Source: Riptortus pedestris
Lineage: Eukaryota; Arthropoda; Insecta; Hemiptera; Alydidae
Assembly: GCA_019009955.1 (NCBI GenBank)
Contig: CM032230.1
Coordinates: forward strand, 34,496,501 to 34,560,500
DNA length: 64,000 bases
Reading direction: 5' to 3'
Shown: in pieces, positions 1-13,026 of the stretch
Position numbering within the stretch: position 1 is the stretch's first letter
Layout of the letters: each line of letters begins with the position of its first letter
Translations under genes and position numbers: made by a program
Notes under the pieces: model-generated
What the model was told of the DNA's origin: nothing
The model's input: only the letters and a program-made list of their open reading frames with translations
The model's database searches: none

Positions 1-115
1 TTTTATTTGTTGTTTCAGTTGTGTTATTTTTCTATAATTTTGTTTTCATTTTACATGGTGAAACTTTGAGCCAAATCCCCAAGATGCGGGTGCTCCTCTA
101 TAAATAAATAAAAAA
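1..115 (+). mobile_element. LINE-like 3' tail fragment, pair with 39488-39603
   Basis: Shares TTTTATTTGTTGTTTCAG, AACTTTGAGCCAAATC and GCGGGTGCTCCT with 39488-39603 and ends in TATAAATAAATAAA. This looks like the 3' end of a truncated non-LTR element; no coding sequence is seen. Confidence 0.45.
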
Positions 116-228
116 ATATACATATTTCATTCTGATTTTCAGATCTTCTGCGTACATCTTATACATATATTACTAAAATTTTTTTTTTTTCTAAGGACTA
201 TATATATATATATATTTATATATATGGA

Positions 229-650
229 GCACCGCTGTCCTTGCGAGTTAAGGCGTGGGTACATCTACCACTGCCCTCAGTAAGCTAAAGATAAAAACTG
301 AGAAGGTTTTTCGAAAATCGCGTCATGAGTACAACGTTAATTTGTCTTAAATCTACTGATAGGTGCAGGTTCGATCCCCGGCAAGGGAGAGTATTAGTTC
401 AAGAGTTCGCTACCCGATCGCGCAAGTGTCGCAATGCTTGAGTATCTGTGGGAGTCTAACGAGTATATACGTCTTGCAATCCTTCGGGATGACGACCGAT
501 TATGATAGGGTCTTAGTTCCCGCCCAAATGAAGACTGATAGCGTGACTTGGCCACAGACCCTCCGGTTCAATGGGGCCCGTTAGCCTACTGGAGGCAACT
601 CATTCCAGGTCCAACTTGGTTAACGGGGGTTGTACGTCGAGTAGATAACT
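229..650 (+). mobile_element. Possible second tRNA-like SINE, interrupted
   Basis: A box-like TGCGAGTTAAGGCG and B box GGTTCGATCCCCGGC are separated by a scrap of HINE-like sequence (about 296-360). The rest is GC-richer than its surroundings. Only one copy is visible, so the assignment is weak. Confidence 0.3.
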
Positions 651-779
651 CACTATATAAAAAAACTCATATCACGAATCACTCGAGTTTCGCTCGGGGT
701 TGCTAAGTATCTCAAAAGGACTATAATGCCAACCGAAAAAAAAGGTAAAATACATATATTCATATATCTATTAAATTCG

Positions 780-784
<5 letters not shown>

Positions 785-844
<60 letters not shown>

Positions 845-846
845 TT

Positions 847-898
<52 letters not shown>
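785..898. repeat. (TA)n then (GT)n microsatellite
   Basis: About 28 TA units followed by GT units; the 80-codon open frame across it is low complexity. Confidence 0.95.
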
Positions 899-900
<2 letters not shown>

Positions 901-1628
901 TCGCACAAAAACACACACTATACAGTCTCTGGAAGGAGGTTAAGCGAGTTTTAGAAAATAGGATGTGAAATGTAGAAGTCACTACAGGAACGTTCCTTTG
1001 CTTATCCTAAAAGGCCCTCTTCTGACATTCTTTCCCTCTCAGATAAATACATCTATCTATCTACACACACACACACAAAAGTCATACACTCTTTAAAGTG
1101 TGTTTGGGCGGTAAAGTGGTATAGAAATATTTATTGTCTATGGAAATGTAAATTCTCTGCATCCAATTAAATATTATCTCGAACGTAATCGCTTGCATAA
1201 CCTCGGATAACGATGCGGTCAGTTCTTGTTAACCCCTTTTCAGTAAAACGTGCATAGTTTGGAGTTTGTCAGCATTTGTAAAGTTTACCGGAAATGGAAT
1301 TGCTGAGAAGTGATATTTGGAAAGTTTGCAGTTATAAAATGATTGGTTTCTGCCTATGTTGCTTTCTTTCTGTGCTTATTTATGACTGCGTTAAATTTAT
1401 TTAGTAGTCTCACTACGGATCAAATTTAATATTCATTACTCAGTCCGTGTCACACACAATACTGTTCAAAACAGTTGTTATTGCCGTAACATTACATGTC
1501 TGACTGAAAGCGCTAATAGCAAAATCGACGTATAAGATGTGTTATTTCTTTGAGTTATCCTACAAAAACTCTCTATACAAGTCTGGCCAATCGGAGCCAG
1601 CTGCTACTCAATATGGGGCACAATAAAA

Positions 1629-1690
1629 TACCGTCACGCAGGGGCTGCGTTAACTTTGCGGATTTCCCATGTGGTTCTACGACACATTAT
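1629..1690 (+). mobile_element. HINE-like element, 5' end fragment
   Basis: Carries the 5' hairpin CGCAGGGGCTGCG and a variant of the sub-terminal AGCAGATTTCCC. Confidence 0.6.
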
Positions 1691-1930
1691 TAGTCTCATC
1701 TCACCACATATTCTCTATTTCCAATTAATAATACGATGAGCAGAAGTTGGATGGGAAAAAAACATAAGTGGTGATGTCAATGCACAACGTATTTAAGTAT
1801 ATCTAGTAAAGATCTGATAAAAACATTATTGGGTATTTAAGCTTCGAATAAGACGTTAGATGATATATTCGCTTATTGTTGAAGTGAGTTGACTAAAATT
1901 GGGGCTTACTGAATGCTGAAATCTAAAAAA

Positions 1931-2122
1931 GTCCGTCACGCAGGGGCTGCGTAAACTAAGCAGATTTCCCACGGGAAGGATTACAACAGATAAATATACA
2001 AACTGGTAACACCACCGGAAATGTTAAGGGAATAAATACAATCGGTAAGAAGAAAGAAGAAATCACTCATTCAATTTATAAGTAAATAAAAACTACAATC
2101 GAAAGCTTCTGAATTGTAAACA

Positions 2123-2181
<59 letters not shown>

Positions 2182-2604
2182 TAGCAATGGGTTTTTAATT
2201 ATTTTGGTTCTATTAAATTTTTCGAGTTAAAGCGTTGACCTTTATCTCACATGGTAAACCTAGAGTGGCGAGTTCGATTCTCGCCTGGGCAAAGGAAATT
2301 ATTTAGTGACGAAATTCATTAAATAGCATCCTAAAATCCCACCCTGGCTAGAAAAGGGTGGTAACCTGTAGATAACCCGTCCCAATTAGCCTAAGTTGCA
2401 AAAAGTGGACGTTAATAAATAATAATAATAATATTAAATTTTTAGACATGGTTCAGTTACGGAGATATTTTCAATTATAATTTTGAACGTGACTCATTTT
2501 CGTAATCTCCGGTTAGGGCCAATGGATATTTGAAGAATTTTTTTCGAAAATCGCGTCATGAGTAAATCCTCAATAGCTGATTCCCCTTCCTGGGAAATCT
2601 GGTG
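1931..2604 (+). mobile_element. HINE-like element, near complete, long form
   Basis: Starts GTCCGTCACGCAGGGGCTGC, has a (TA)n core at about 2125-2178, and ends with the decayed 3' hairpin. A SINE is nested at 2223-2431. Confidence 0.8.
2223..2431 (+). mobile_element. SINE (tRNA-derived), 5'-truncated, with target-site duplication
   Basis: It has the B box (GAGTTCGATTCTCGCC), the central domain (CCACCCTGGCTAGAAAAGGG) and an AATAATAATA tail. The flanks carry an exact 12-bp duplication, TATTAAATTTTT (2211-2222 and 2432-2443). It is inserted inside a HINE-like element. Confidence 0.85.
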
Positions 2605-4189
2605 ATACTGTTTGTACTCATTCACAATACACTCAGGGTCAGCTACACAATCCGAATGACTCATTACACAATCTTTGGGGATCAACCGCTCGCTATTGAA
2701 GTGTGTTTCATGAGAACACTGGAATAGAACTGAGAAAGGTTTTGTTTATGCACTAAGGCATTGCATATTGAGGAATTGATCTGTTTTACAATTTACTGAC
2801 AGATTATTTGGTAGTTAAGGCATTGTTCGCCTATATTTTCAAATATATTCCCTTTTTTGAATAATTGTTAAGAACTAATTCTGTTTAGATTACGTTTTTC
2901 AGTATTAGAAATCATTTTGATTTGCGAAAAACAAAATTATGACTTATTATGCGCATCCGAAATGGTTAATGAAAAAATATAAAATGAATTAATATATTTT
3001 ATAAATATATTATATTCACAAACATTAAAATATTGTTATATTTCAATAATAAATTTATCTCATATAATACCACATTACATTATTTGATACAAATTTTAAC
3101 GTAGTCGCACATTTAGTACATTAGGTTTCATGACGTATATCGATAATTTTATTTTCCCTAAAATGCTTCTACTAGAAATTATGTAAGCAAAAAAGTTCTG
3201 TTACTTAAGAAGAAAATACTTCCGAAGCTAGTTAAGACTGAAAATGAACTTCAATTTAAACTCTGCTCGATATTTTAGTTAGCTTTATGTCAATTAAGCT
3301 TTCAGGTGAATTAATGATCAGTTAATTGATTGGGGGTTTCGAGGAAACATTATAAGATTTCTGGTCAACTGCCTGTCTGTTCTAGCTTTCAGTGTGAGGC
3401 TTGATACCGCTTTAACAGACCTTTTGCAGCGTCACTATACAGTCCTAGCTAGGATCGTATTGTGCATTGGATCCCCAATCATCCAACGTCAGTCTCCAAA
3501 CAGTATGTGACTCTGTATTGTCTGGACAGATCCATGGTTTGGCAGTTATCCGAATGTTCTTGACTCACCAGGCGACATAGCGAGACTAATAGTGTGGGAG
3601 GGGGGGGGTTCTTTTCTGGGTATAGTGCAAAGTACCTTGCCCATGTAGATCCCACCCGGAACAGATATGAGTTGGGTGTGCAGCGGATCCATCGCCTTCA
3701 GGGTACCCTTGACATTGAGGGAAACCGCAGGGCTACAGTCCCGGGGCATGAGTTCAATTATGCTTCATAACGTTCAGACCATACTGGTACCACGGGGTTG
3801 GAGGAGGTAGCCCTCGACAACAATCAGTTAGACCAGAAACTGATGTGTGGTGTCCTGGATCTGTTAGTGCATGCCAGTCACAGACGTGGTCGTCGTAGTT
3901 TCAACCCTCAGAAATGATTAAAGAAGGGGGTTCTCAACCCCTTCGGTCACAGGTGACAATTATCCTCTCATCTACTGAGGCGATTACCAGAGTCCTGAGG
4001 GTCTGCTGGACCTGTAGGATACTTCCTTTCCGCCATTGTGCCTTGGGGAGCTGGGAGAGGGTGAGAGGGGAGAAGGCTGGACGGAAAGGTACCCTCTAGT
4101 TCCGTTTCCACCCTCTTGTGGCGTATACTATGCATTGTCCAAGTCGCTATCAATATAGCTAGAGGTTCTCCCTTTAAAATCCATAATCT
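2605..4189. other. No gene seen; AT-rich then GC-richer block
   Basis: 2605-3350 is plain AT-rich sequence. 3350-4110 is clearly GC-richer with short open frames on both strands and no recognisable motif; possibly a decayed mobile element. Confidence 0.3.
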
Positions 4190-4610
4190 AGCGGCACATT
4201 TACTTATTTACTTACCAGCTATTGCCAGTCGCTCTAGATTCCATTCTGTCAGCCAGTATCAATCTAGTGAGGGTCACTCTGAATCTGTGACACTCGATAC
4301 ACTCGTTGGGTAGCCATTGAGAAGTCGCTCAAAATTCAGCGAGGCTCACTCGTTAAACCATCAATGGACACTCATCTCACACTTCTTTCGTATATTGTAT
4401 TAATCTCTCACTGCTTTAAGTCGTGTCACCCAATATACAGTACTAGCCAATCACTAATCAGCCAGTGTCAGTCACTTTCAGTATGTTAAGACTCTATTGT
4501 GCAGTCACTAAAAATTCAGTCAGGGTCAATTCCGAAACAACCCTGACATCTGTTGGTAGTCCGTAAGTATCAGTCAGTACATAACACCAGTTTTCTAAAC
4601 ACTCATAGCC
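4190..4610. repeat. Degenerate CAGTC/GTCACT-rich stretch
   Basis: Repeated scraps (CAGTCAGGGTCA, GAGGGTCACTCT, CAGCCAGTATCA) suggest an old, decayed tandem array; no clean unit length could be read. Confidence 0.35.
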
Positions 4611-4616
4611 AAACGA

Positions 4617-4833
4617 TAGTTATTATTATTATTTCTTAACGTTCATTTTTCCTGCTGGGGCCAATATCTACAGGTTACCACTCTTTTCTAGCCAGGATGG
4701 GACTAAGAATTTTACATAATGAGTTCGTCACTAAAGAAATTCCTGTTGCCCAGGTGGGAATTGAACTCGCCACTCTAGGTTTACCACGTGAGATTAAGGC
4801 CAATGCTTTAACTCACGTAGCTAACCTGAGCCC
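4617..4833 (-). mobile_element. SINE (tRNA-derived), near full length
   Basis: Reverse-strand copy with tRNA-like head (GGGCTCAGGTTAGC), B box, central CCTGGCTAGAAAAG domain and TAATAA tail. Confidence 0.8.
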
Positions 4834-5149
4834 AATTGCTAGTTACCGGTGTCAGCAGTTACTCCATACTGCGCTCTGCAATACTGTCCGTGTCACTCTT
4901 CATTCGACCAGGGTCACTCTCTACACAATCCGTGACACTCCTTATATAAGCCTTTTCACTGTTTGTGCAGTCCACAGTACTTAAGCCGAGTCCCTAACTA
5001 TACACTTTTAGTCAAAACGTTAAGCAGCTAATGTGAGCTGTATATGTACTATATGTGGCATTCAGTTTATGGTTAAGTGGAGATGGTACATTCGCAAACC
5101 AATCCATGATCTCTAGTCACTTGTTGTAAAATCTTTGAGTATCTTGTGT

Positions 5150-6790
5150 TGATGAATGTATATTAGTACATGTGGACTGTGTAGTGAGTGACACAAAGAA
5201 CATTCTTATGTACATATGAAATGTGTAGGGAGTTCCACCAAGCAGATTGCTATGTACATATGAACTGTGTAGTGAGTGACACAAAGCAGATTGTTATGTA
5301 TATATGGACTGTGTAGCGAGTGACACAAAGCAGATTGTTTTGTATATATGGACTGTGTAGCGAGTGACACAAAGCAGATTATTATGTATATATGAACTGT
5401 GTAGCGAGTGCCACAAAGCAGATTGTTATGCATATATGGACTGTGTAGCGAGTGACACAAAGCAGATTGTTATGCATATATGGACTGTGTAGCGAGTGAC
5501 ACAAAGCAGATTGTCATGTATATATGGACTGTGTAGAAGGTGACACAAAGCAGATAGTTATGTATATGTGGACTGTGTAGCGAGTGACCAAAACAGATTG
5601 TGATGTATATATCGAATGTATAGCGAGTGACACAAAGCAGATTGTTATGTGTATATGGACTGTGTAGCGAGTGACACAAAGCAGATTGTTATGTATTTAT
5701 GGACTGTGTAGCGAGTGACACAAAGCAGATTGTGATTTATAGATCGAATGTATAGCGAGTGACACGAAGCAGATTGTTATGAATATATGGACTGTGTAGC
5801 GAGTGACACAAAGCAGATTGTTAAGTATATATGGAATGTGTAGCGAGTGACACAAAGCAGATTGTGATTTATAGATCGAATGTATAGCGAGTGACACAAA
5901 GCAGATTGTTATGTATATATGAACTGTGTAGCGAGTGATACAAAGCAGATTGTTTTGTATATATGGACTGTGTAGCGAGTGTCACAAAGCAGATTGTTAT
6001 GTATATATGGACTGTGTAGCGAGTGACACAAAGCAGATTGTCATGTATATATGGACTGTGTAGAAGTTGACACAAAGCAGATTGTTATGTATATGTGGAC
6101 TATGTAGCAAGTGACACAAAGTAAACCGTTATGTGTATATGGACTGTGTAGAAAGTGACACAAAGCAGATTGTTATGCATATATGGACTGTGTAGTGAGT
6201 GACACAAAGCAGATTGTCATGTATATATGGACTGTGTAGAAGGTGACACAAAGCAGATTGTTATGTATATATGGACTGTGTAGCGAGTGACACAAAGCAG
6301 ATTGTCATGTATATATGGACTGTGTAGAAGTTGACACAAAGCAGATTGTTATGTATATATGAACTGTGTAGCGAGTGATACAAAGCAGATTGTTATGTAT
6401 ATATGGACTGTGTAGCGAGTGCCTCAAAGCAGATTGTTTTGTATATATGGACTGTGTAGCGAGTGTCACAAAGCAGATTGTTTTGTATATATGGACTGTG
6501 TAGCGAGTGCCTCAAAGCAGATTGTTTTGTATATATGGACTGTGTAGCGAGTGACACAAAGCAGATTGTCATGTATATATGGACTGTGTAGAGAGTGACA
6601 CAAAGCAGATTGTTTTGTATATGGAGGCTGGTAGCAAGTGACTCAAAGTAAACCGTTATGTATATATGGACTGTGTAGCGAGTGTCACGAAGCAGATTGT
6701 TATGTATATATGAACTGTGTAGCGAGTGACACAAAGCAGATTTCTATGTATATATGGTCTGTATAATGCGTGACACAAAGCAAACAGTGT
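5150..6790. repeat. 44-bp minisatellite array, about 37 copies
   Basis: Tandem units with core GCGAGTGACACAAAGCAGAT followed by a TATATA-containing half. Variants recur at 132 bp (three units: the TCGAATGTATAG variant at about 5598, 5730 and 5862) and at about 528 bp (twelve units: the TAGAAG variant). This points to expansion by multi-unit blocks. Open frames on the minus strand are periodic artefacts. Confidence 0.95.
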
Positions 6791-6857
6791 CTCAGATTCA
6801 CTATAGTGAATAGCGGCAACAATGGCCAGTACTATCACATATGACAATGTTATTGCA

Positions 6858-7055
6858 TGAGCTCAGTAATTTGTATGTTTTACGGTTTTAATAACACTTG
6901 GTAAAACTGGAGTCGTGTGTCCGAATCTCAGCTGAGCAATTGGAATTTATTTATTGACGATGGCATTATATCGCTCTGGCTAGAAATGAGTGGTAACCAA
7001 TAGATATAACATGTGCCGATTAGTCTTAATTGCAAAAAAAGAACTTTAGTTAAGA
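6858..7055 (+). mobile_element. SINE remnant, highly diverged
   Basis: Recognisable GAGCTCAG head, a decayed B box and CTGGCTAGAAATGAGTGGTA in the central domain; many substitutions indicate an old copy. Confidence 0.6.
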
Positions 7056-7815
7056 ACACCTTTTTGCGTTTTCCAAAACGAATAATCTCCTACTCATTCG
7101 ATTTCTCTTCAAGTTGTGGATGTTTATATCACTGAACATTTACTAAATTGAAAGTTTTGTTTAGTCAGGGTTCTTACTAATGGATTAAGACAGATTGAAT
7201 ACGTTATGATGCCGTCATTTTTTCACTGAAGCTCACAGGAAATCTGCTATATTTTTTACTTTAAATTTGCTTTAAATAATATGAAGATTGAATTGAATTT
7301 TTGGCACGGGCTATCTTGAGCAACTACTCCAAGTTATTATTCTGCTGCATTCCAACTGTCTTGTAACAGTAATGTGATCCAATTAAAGTATATGGTTCTG
7401 TTTTAATTCAATATATCCAGAGAGTACTTAATTCTTTATACAAAAATACACGAACCCACAATTGGGGACTTTCGACTAACGACTTTTTTGATACTGACTG
7501 CTGAAGCAAGTAAAAAAATATTTTTATAAGATCTATTAGAAGGATGAAAGTTCATGATGGTAATGAAAAGACAGATAAAATAGCTAATATGCCTTTAAAA
7601 ATACAAATTTAGAATTTGATTACTTCTGAAACCTATTTTAAATCTTTACTTCTTCTAAAGTCTTAGACAAATGGCTAAGGATGGGAAAACACAAACAAGT
7701 TTTTAACTGGAAATTATGGGACCAATAGTTATTTATACAACTGTAAAACATTCATGATGATCTAAAGGCTACGACTTGTAGTTGCAACCATTAGGATCTT
7801 TCGGAAGCTACTCTT
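7056..7815. other. Unassigned AT-rich sequence
   Basis: No open frame, repeat or motif that I can support. The same holds for 7936-8477 and for 8703-9085, apart from a short lysine-rich open frame at 8793-9035 that I do not trust. Confidence 0.3.
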
Positions 7816-7935
7816 TTAGCAGAATCCCTTAGAGAAAATCAGCTATTGAGGTTGTGATTTTTGAAAAATTTCTTCAAATTTCCATCAATCCTACCCAAGT
7901 GCAGTCGAAAATGAGGTCTGTTCAAAAGTTCATCT
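7816..7935 (-). mobile_element. HINE-like element, 3' fragment
   Basis: Reverse orientation; only the terminal hairpin region (TTTTAGCAGAATCCCTTAG) and the next 90 bases are present. Confidence 0.6.
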
Positions 7936-8477
7936 ACCTTTCTTAGTGGTAATCTATTTCATATACAACTTTGCATAATTAACAATTTAGAAATAATTAA
8001 AACGTATTACAATTATACCATAATGAGAAAAACTCTTTATACATCCCCAGATATGTATAGAGGTCCATACAAATAAATGCTCTTCCTGCTTGATGAATTC
8101 CAGAAATAAATAAATTTTCATTTGAATGATAGCGGCTAATGTAAAAGCACCATCGGTTACTTCCAGTGATTTTTGTTTGTTTGTAGTTTCAGTAATTATT
8201 CAGTGTCATTAATTTATGATTTCCCTGCTCAAAGTTCAAGTATTCCTCAGTGATTTTAAAATTAGACGAGTAATGCCTTGTTGTAATTGATATAAATAGA
8301 CAGATGGGCGCTGGGTTGGGGCGTAGATATCGGAACTAGTCTTGTTTTGAAATGGTCAATATTGATTCTATTTTTACCGCTTCAGCCGCAAGAAAATAGA
8401 ACCACTGCATGCATACTGTCTATCATTGATTTCAGCATATGTCTAATCAGTTTACTCCACAGCCCCTCTTAGTTTCG

Positions 8478-8702
8478 GGGGCTCAGGTTGGCCCTGCGGG
8501 TTAAGACGTTGGTCTTAATCTCGCATGGTAGACCTAGAGTGGCGGGTTCGATTCCTGCCCTGGGCAGTAGAAATTTATTTAGTGACGGACTCATTAAATA
8601 AACTCCTTGGGCCCACCCTGGCTAGAAAAGGGTAGTAACCTGTGGATAACTCGTCCCGGTTAGCCCTAGAGAGCATAAAGTGGACTAATAAACAATAAAC
8701 AA
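8478..8702 (+). mobile_element. SINE, full length, best-preserved head
   Basis: GGGGCTCAGGTTGGCC head, long variable-arm-like segment, GGGTTCGATTCCTGCCC B box, then the CACCCTGGCTAGAAAAGGG domain and AATAAACAATAAAC tail. The tRNA-like part resembles a type-II (Ser/Leu) tRNA more than any type-I tRNA. Confidence 0.85.
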
Positions 8703-9082
8703 ACTTCCTAGTTTCCTGTAATTGTACTGATTATTGGGGAAGAAAATGAGTTTTTGGTATTATTAGAATAATAATTTCCAAGGTTGTAGCCAGTGCGTGT
8801 ATCAATGAACCCCCGACTTGTAATAAAAAAAAAGGAAAAAGAAATCAAAACAACAAGTATGCATCAAGAATTAAAGACAAAAACAAAATCAGTAAACTAT
8901 GAAGGCTTAAAAATTAACTATCCTTGTAATAAAAGTCCTTCATTTTCAAAGAGAATTTCTCCTGGCACCAAAAAGTATCCCCCCCTCTCCGAAATTAAAT
9001 CCTACTACACCACAGGTGACCTCAGTAACAACTAATGTGTTTTTATCTAAATGAACATATTTGGCCTACTTTTCACACACAC

Positions 9083-9127
<45 letters not shown>

Positions 9128-9202
9128 TTTTGAACGGATCCCAATTTCGTCATCTATAAGGTGGATAGTTGGACATTAGGAGAGATTGTGTTGAGCCTGA
9201 AT

Positions 9203-9811
9203 ATACACTCAACCGCAAAAAAACCGGACACTTCATTTTTGTCGTATTAAAAGCTAATTTTCAGCAATTTTCTTTATGTAGGTATTCTAGTTATTACAGA
9301 GAATTTAGAGTCTAAGTCCATTGAACTAATCCCTTCAGGATTAGTAAACAATTAGATAAAACTCAGATTAGATTTATTTGTCGTGAAGTTGATCTATTCT
9401 AAACTGTAAGTAGTTTTTCGCACATTTAAACATCTTTAATTATTAACCAAGCATTTTCTTTAATTAATGTTTTATTTTTATTTCGGCCCAGAATAATGGT
9501 TCTTTCAAACTTAGATGGAAGGCCGGAGCTTACGTTACATTGCCTAAACACTTGGGGTAGCGAAGTCTACCATTCACTGTAATAAAAATGAAGAATAATT
9601 TTTTTTTTAAATGTGTTAATTTATCTTTTTATTTTGTATTTTTGTGTAAATAATCAATAAAAATTATTCACTTTTGGCAGATTTTGTTTAAATAACCTAT
9701 AGATTAACCAATTATTTTAATTAAAAAGATTAATATACATATATATTAAGTATTTAACAAAATTATAAGACTAAATCTAAGTGTCCGGTTGTTTTTGCGG
9801 TTGAGTATATA
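9203..9811. mobile_element. Tc1/mariner-type non-autonomous element
   Basis: Terminal inverted repeats of about 28 bp (left ACTCAACCGCAAAAAAACCG then GACACTT, right its complement with two changes) are flanked by TA dinucleotides on both sides. The 608-bp body is AT-rich and has no transposase frame. Confidence 0.8.
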
Positions 9812-10269
9812 GCCAAAAGGGGGAAAAAAACCGTTGTCTTTGCTCGTATATGATTTTGTAGCTCAGAGTGTTTCGTACTGGGATCTAATCCTAGAACTGG
9901 AAGCTATTTTTTATGCTATAAGAAATGATTTAGGTATTGTTGATCCATTCTTACAGTTTGAAATAAAAGAACATTTGAGAAATAACACGGACAAATTGCC
10001 TTATTAACTGGTTTTCAGAGGGGCATACTATTTCAGGGATATATTTGTTTTAAATCATATTAATATGGAGGATATAACAGCAATAAAACAAGACCGTCCT
10101 TGTAAAGTCAACTACCACAATTTTAATTAAAACCAGATTATATTGATTTATATTGGCAGCTGTACACCGAAGCAGATTAAATAGTGAACTCTAGTTCCTA
10201 GAACAATTTCTTTGAAAACCATTTAAATAATTTTTTTTTAAAAAATACCAAAATTAAAGCCAATATCAT

Positions 10270-10869
10270 TGCCCTTAAGGGAAATCAGCTATTGAGGTTG
10301 TACTCATGACGGAATCTTCGACATTTTTCTTCAAATGTCCATCGATCCTACCTAGTAGATGATGAAAATGAGGTCTGTTCAAAACTGTATATCTATATAT
10401 AGATATATCTATCTACCTATACCCGTATATTTGTCTGTTACCGCTCTAGCGGTCGCAATTGTTGTTTGATCGTTACCAAACATATATTGATATTTAGTCG
10501 TTTTATGTAAAAAGAAAGACCAAGTTAGTTAATGGCTGAAATCCGACCAGTGGGAGGGGGGGGTTTAAAGGGGAGGGTTTTCGAAAATATCTCCGTTACT
10601 ATACGTCGTATCGACAAATTATAGAATCAATCTTATTGGAAATTAAATTTACTATAAATATTGCCATATACATTTATTCTCTATCTTGAATATTAACCGT
10701 GATATTTGCATTTTTATTAAATCTGGGCGGCTAACGGACAAGAGTTACTTTCCCGCCAAAAGCTAGTTCAGCCGTTTCCTTAACTGCTCGGCTTTCGTGA
10801 AATTTCTCTATCGTAAAACTTCACGTGGGAAATCTGCTTAGTTTACGCAGCCCCTGCGTGACGGGCTTT
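10270..10869 (-). mobile_element. HINE-like element, near complete, short form
   Basis: Reverse orientation with both hairpins, C/G-run core and a degenerate TATC/TA core; begins in GCCCTTAAGGGAAATCAGC and ends CGTGACGGGC. Confidence 0.85.
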
Positions 10870-10954
10870 TTATCTCGCTTTGGTTTGAATATCTCGATAA
10901 TTTTGTGGCTGCCAGAGAGCGAACAGACAAACGATTATGTTTTTATTTCAATTG

Positions 10955-11400
10955 GCTTTATGAACCTTGGAGATCATTAGACACAATTATGAGCCTCGTC
11001 CACCTCTGCCTATCATGGAAGATGGCTTTCCAGTGCACTGCATGAAACTCCGTAGCGCCCGTCTTCACTCTGTCAACCCATCTTATCTTCCTTCAGTCTC
11101 CCTCCAGGTCGGGTACCCACCCAGTCTTATACAGGGAGCCGGTTGGGTCGCTTCCTTCCATACATCCACCCATTATAACATCATAGATTTCTTGTCGTAT
11201 CAAATCGACTGTCTAATATCAGCTATAATATCTTTTCTTGTCCTCCATCTCTAGAATCCTAAATCACCATCCCACTGTGGGCATATTAAAAGAACCGTAC
11301 CCTCAAACCTTTCAACCTTTCTTTCCAGGGGTACCCGTCAACGCCCATTTCTCACACATGACATTCCCATTCATGAGTACAGACTTGTTAGTAATAGACA
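10955..11400 (-). pseudogene. LINE C-terminal remnant
   Basis: Broken minus-strand frames include WVPDLEGD, IRWVDRVKTGATEFHA and HDRQRWTRL, in the order seen at the C-terminus of RTE/Jockey-type LINE proteins (RPxGRPKxRW..., then DRxRWR). Several stops and frameshifts are present. Confidence 0.5.
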
Positions 11401-12147
11401 CATATTGTCAAGGCTGATAAGATTTTCCTTCATCTTCGTCAGACTCATGAAAGCGTGGTTGGAAGCTGGGCCAAGAATAGAATGTGTGTGTTTGTGTATG
11501 CACATACCAAGTTTTAAAATTCAAATTGACCTTTGTTTTGTGTGCTTTATTCATTCATGCACAAATATTTGGAGCTTATAATGTGAGCAACTTTAATAGT
11601 TAAAGAGAACCTGTTTTCCCCATGTGATTTTGAGTTGGCAGAGATCAATGGAATTGTGATCCAGAGGGCATTGACATGGACATTCCAATCTGGAGGTTAG
11701 TCCAGTTCAGAGTTCGTCGATAATTTTAGCAGTCGTTGCCCTCTCCATTTACTAGGTCATTCATTTATACTGGAGCCATTCTAAAGGCTGAATTGGACCG
11801 TGGGCGTTAAATCTTCGGTCAGTATGACCGTAAAACGGCGGAGCAACAAGTTACTGAAGTGCCCACACCATCGGACTCTAACCTATCCTGATTGGAGGGC
11901 TCTCTAACAGTGAATGATTTGCAGTTGAATGTTCCCTTTTATCCTCATTCATAGAGCTGACATTCATTTTTAGCCTGTTTCCTCTGTGATGGCAGGTAGA
12001 GGATACGAAGTATTTATCTGCCATTATAGATAGTTGAAAATGCTGTGAATGAAGTGTTAAAATTTAAACAGTTTACTTGTATTGATGTGCTTACCATTTA
12101 CTACAGTTAAAAAACACTGCTTCTTTAGTAACTCTCCCAATATATGA
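11400..12147. other. Unassigned sequence
   Basis: Mixed composition, no supported gene; the part at 11690-11900 is GC-richer and could be a decayed repeat. Confidence 0.3.
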
Positions 12148-12370
12148 GGGGCTGAGGTTAGCCATGTGAGTTAAAGCGTCAACTCTAATCTCACATGGTG
12201 TACTTAGAGTGGCGAGTTTCATTCTCGCCCTGGGCACTAGGAATTTATTTAGTGACGGAATTCACTAAATAAAATCCCTAGTCCCACCCTGGCTAGAAAA
12301 GGGCGTTAACCTGCAGATAACCCGTCCAAATTAGCCTTAGTTGCAAAAAATTGACGTTAATAAATAATTT
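12148..12370 (+). mobile_element. SINE, full length
   Basis: Complete head, B box, central domain and tail. The flanks carry a decayed duplication (CTC..AATATATGA left, CTCAATATGTGA right). Confidence 0.8.
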
Positions 12371-12409
12371 TCTCAATATGTGATTTCAGAATAAATGTAA
12401 AGACAGACA

Positions 12410-12973
12410 ATTGAGGAGCATTAATATTTCGTCAAGATTGGTTCTATACAATGTTTCGATCCGTAATAAATGAGATATTTGGAAATCCCCCCCCCCTTAT
12501 TTATGGTGCGAATTCACGCATTAATGAATATAATATTAGAGTTGAATTAAACGGTTTAATATTGAGTATCTTATTGATCATATAACCATTTTGGAATCAA
12601 TACTGGGACATTTTAATTGATGACGTCTTCATACAACGTATTTGCACTTACCTCAAGTAATCACAGACTATTATTAATATGACGTGAGTAGAAGTGGGGG
12701 ATTACAGAAGGATGAAAACTTTGAGAAACATATATAGCAACATACATAGAAAATTAAATTTGGAACAATATTGGTTCTATAAAATATTTTTTTATGACGT
12801 TTAATAACGGAGACATTTTTAATTTTTGAAATTTCCGCATCTAACCCCCCCCCCCCATCCCAAATGTCCCATTTCAGCCGTCAACGAACTTAATCTTTAG
12901 TTTTACACAAATCGTTTAAACATCGAATTTGGTGCCGATCAAACCAAAGGTGTGACTGCTAGAGTGTTGACTG

Positions 12974-13026
<53 letters not shown>

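Noticed and set aside
363..584. 73-codon open frame in a GC-richer stretch
   Set aside because: It overlaps a tRNA-like B box and shows no domain; probably part of a decayed SINE.
726..968. Open frame of isoleucine/tyrosine and valine/cysteine repeats
   Set aside because: Translation of TA and GT microsatellites.
5206..6847. Minus-strand open frames rich in CHSLHSPYIHNNLL-like repeats
   Set aside because: They are translations of the 44-bp minisatellite in rotating frames, not genes.
8478..8570. Functional tRNA gene (A and B boxes present)
   Set aside because: The same sequence continues into a conserved SINE body and recurs at a dozen places; the cloverleaf is imperfect.
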